A stretch of DNA of 33,919 bases, taken from contig NZ_JACHIJ010000014.1 in NCBI RefSeq assembly GCF_014203115.1, forward strand, positions 1 through 33,919, written 5' to 3'. The notes under the pieces were generated by a model. It was not told the DNA's origin. It ran no database searches and saw nothing but the letters and a program-made list of their open reading frames with translations. Origin of the DNA: Afipia massiliensis. Its GTDB lineage: Bacteria; Pseudomonadota; Alphaproteobacteria; Rhizobiales; Xanthobacteraceae. The position numbers and the translations under genes were made by a program. Of the stretch, positions 33,415 through 33,919 are shown piece by piece. Within the stretch, counting starts at the first letter, position 1, and each line of letters opens with the position of its first letter.

Positions 33415-33919
33415 TCAGCCCTCCTCCAGAAGCGGCGGTTCCAACATCGTCAGCCCTGCGAACGCTTCCTCGGCATGGCGACGAACCATGGTGATCGGTT
33501 CGGCGAGCCCCGCATACTCGTTTTCGCGGTCGAGGCTTTCGGCATCGTCAAGCGACGACAGTTTCAGTCCGAGATCGCGCAACAACCCATCGCCCAGGCC
33601 GTAGATCCAACCGTGAACCGTAACGGACTGCTGGCGCTGCCAAGCGCTGCGAACAATTGGCGTGGCGGCGACCCGCCGTAGCTGAAGCTCGACGTTCAGT
33701 TCGCAGGCGCGGTCCATCCTGGCCGCTTCAGTCGGAAGCCGCGCGAGATCGGGCGCGCACCGCCGGCACATTTCCCGCACCGGCGCCAGCCAGTGATCGA
33801 CCAAACCGCCGCCATCCGGCGGCTCGAACGCCCGGCGAATGCCGCCGCAGCCATAATGGCCGCACACAATGATGTGTTTCACCTGCAGCGTTTCGACCGC
33901 AAACTCCAGCACCGACAGC
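33415..33919 (-). CDS. Beta-class carbonic anhydrase, 3' part (runs off the window)
   Basis: The open frame continues through the right edge; 168 residues are visible, beginning LSVLEFAVETLQVKHIIVCG. The HYGCGG that follows supplies the zinc-binding His and Cys (H-x2-C) of beta carbonic anhydrases; the first cysteine ligand lies outside the window. Later family segments include RACELNVELQLRRV and VTVHGWIYGLGDGLLRDLG. It interconverts CO2 and bicarbonate in the cytoplasm. About 40 residues after the last conserved strand (from DRENEYAGLAEPITM) form a C-terminal tail. The decayed mogA follows it directly. Confidence 0.9.
   Translation of the reverse strand, partial: LSVLEFAVETLQVKHIIVCGHYGCGGIRRAFEPPDGGGLVDHWLAPVREMCRRCAPDLARLPTEAARMDRACELNVELQLRRVAATPIVRSAWQRQQSVTVHGWIYGLGDGLLRDLGLKLSSLDDAESLDRENEYAGLAEPITMVRRHAEEAFAGLTMLEPPLLEEG

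Overview
The window reads as a stretch of an alphaproteobacterial chromosome, most likely from the Bradyrhizobium/Rhodopseudomonas/Afipia group (Nitrobacteraceae). The best evidence is a fixL-fixJ-receiver-fixK2 block in the order I recall from Bradyrhizobium. Its FixL keeps the heme and phosphorylation residues at the same residue numbers as Bradyrhizobium FixL (H200, R206, R220, H291). All identifications come from reading translations and motifs; no database search was possible.

Layout. (1) 1-1160: the start of an acyl-CoA dehydrogenase, a decayed flavin monooxygenase fragment, and an AhpD-like protein. (2) 1172-5812, minus strand: an RND efflux permease and adaptor headed by an ArsR-family regulator whose two cysteines are spaced as in the persulfide sensors BigR/SqrR. 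(3) 5922-8085, divergent: a DUF2892 membrane protein, a sulfide:quinone oxidoreductase with a Tat-like leader, and a small membrane protein. (4) 8287-14306: a membrane diguanylate cyclase, two chemoreceptors (one membrane-bound, one soluble with three PAS domains) and a stand-alone protoglobin. (5) 15003-19490: a LysR regulator, a 47-residue membrane peptide, an Fe-S type Fnr/AadR regulator, a cytochrome c with a partner of unknown function, a CBS-pair protein and a phasin. (6) 19657-23057: fixL, fixJ, an orphan receiver and fixK2. (7) 23094-32501: a PilZ remnant, a LysE-type exporter, a CBS-BON protein, three universal stress proteins, a Rap1a-like secreted protein, a cytochrome b561, an APC permease, a second phasin, an MgtC/DUF4010 membrane protein and a 55-residue membrane protein. 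(8) 32921-33919: a broken mogA and the 3' part of a beta-carbonic anhydrase.

The unifying signal is a set of nine FixK/Fnr boxes (TTGA-N6-TCAA, or one base off) between 16.4 and 32.6 kb, each upstream of a gene or divergent pair. The block looks like a low-oxygen island: FixL senses O2, FixJ turns on fixK2, and FixK2 together with the Fe-S Fnr protein would turn on stress proteins, CBS adenylate sensors, phasins, a cytochrome c and small membrane proteins. Beside it lie a possible sulfide/persulfide detoxification module and a possible split O2-taxis module (globin plus soluble PAS receptor).

Five gene remnants (monooxygenase, cyclic-nucleotide-binding domain, PilZ, mogA, possibly a DUF6455-like gene) lie in the gaps, mostly toward the edges, suggesting turnover around the conserved fix core. 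I saw no tRNA, rRNA, CRISPR array, insertion sequence or phage gene.
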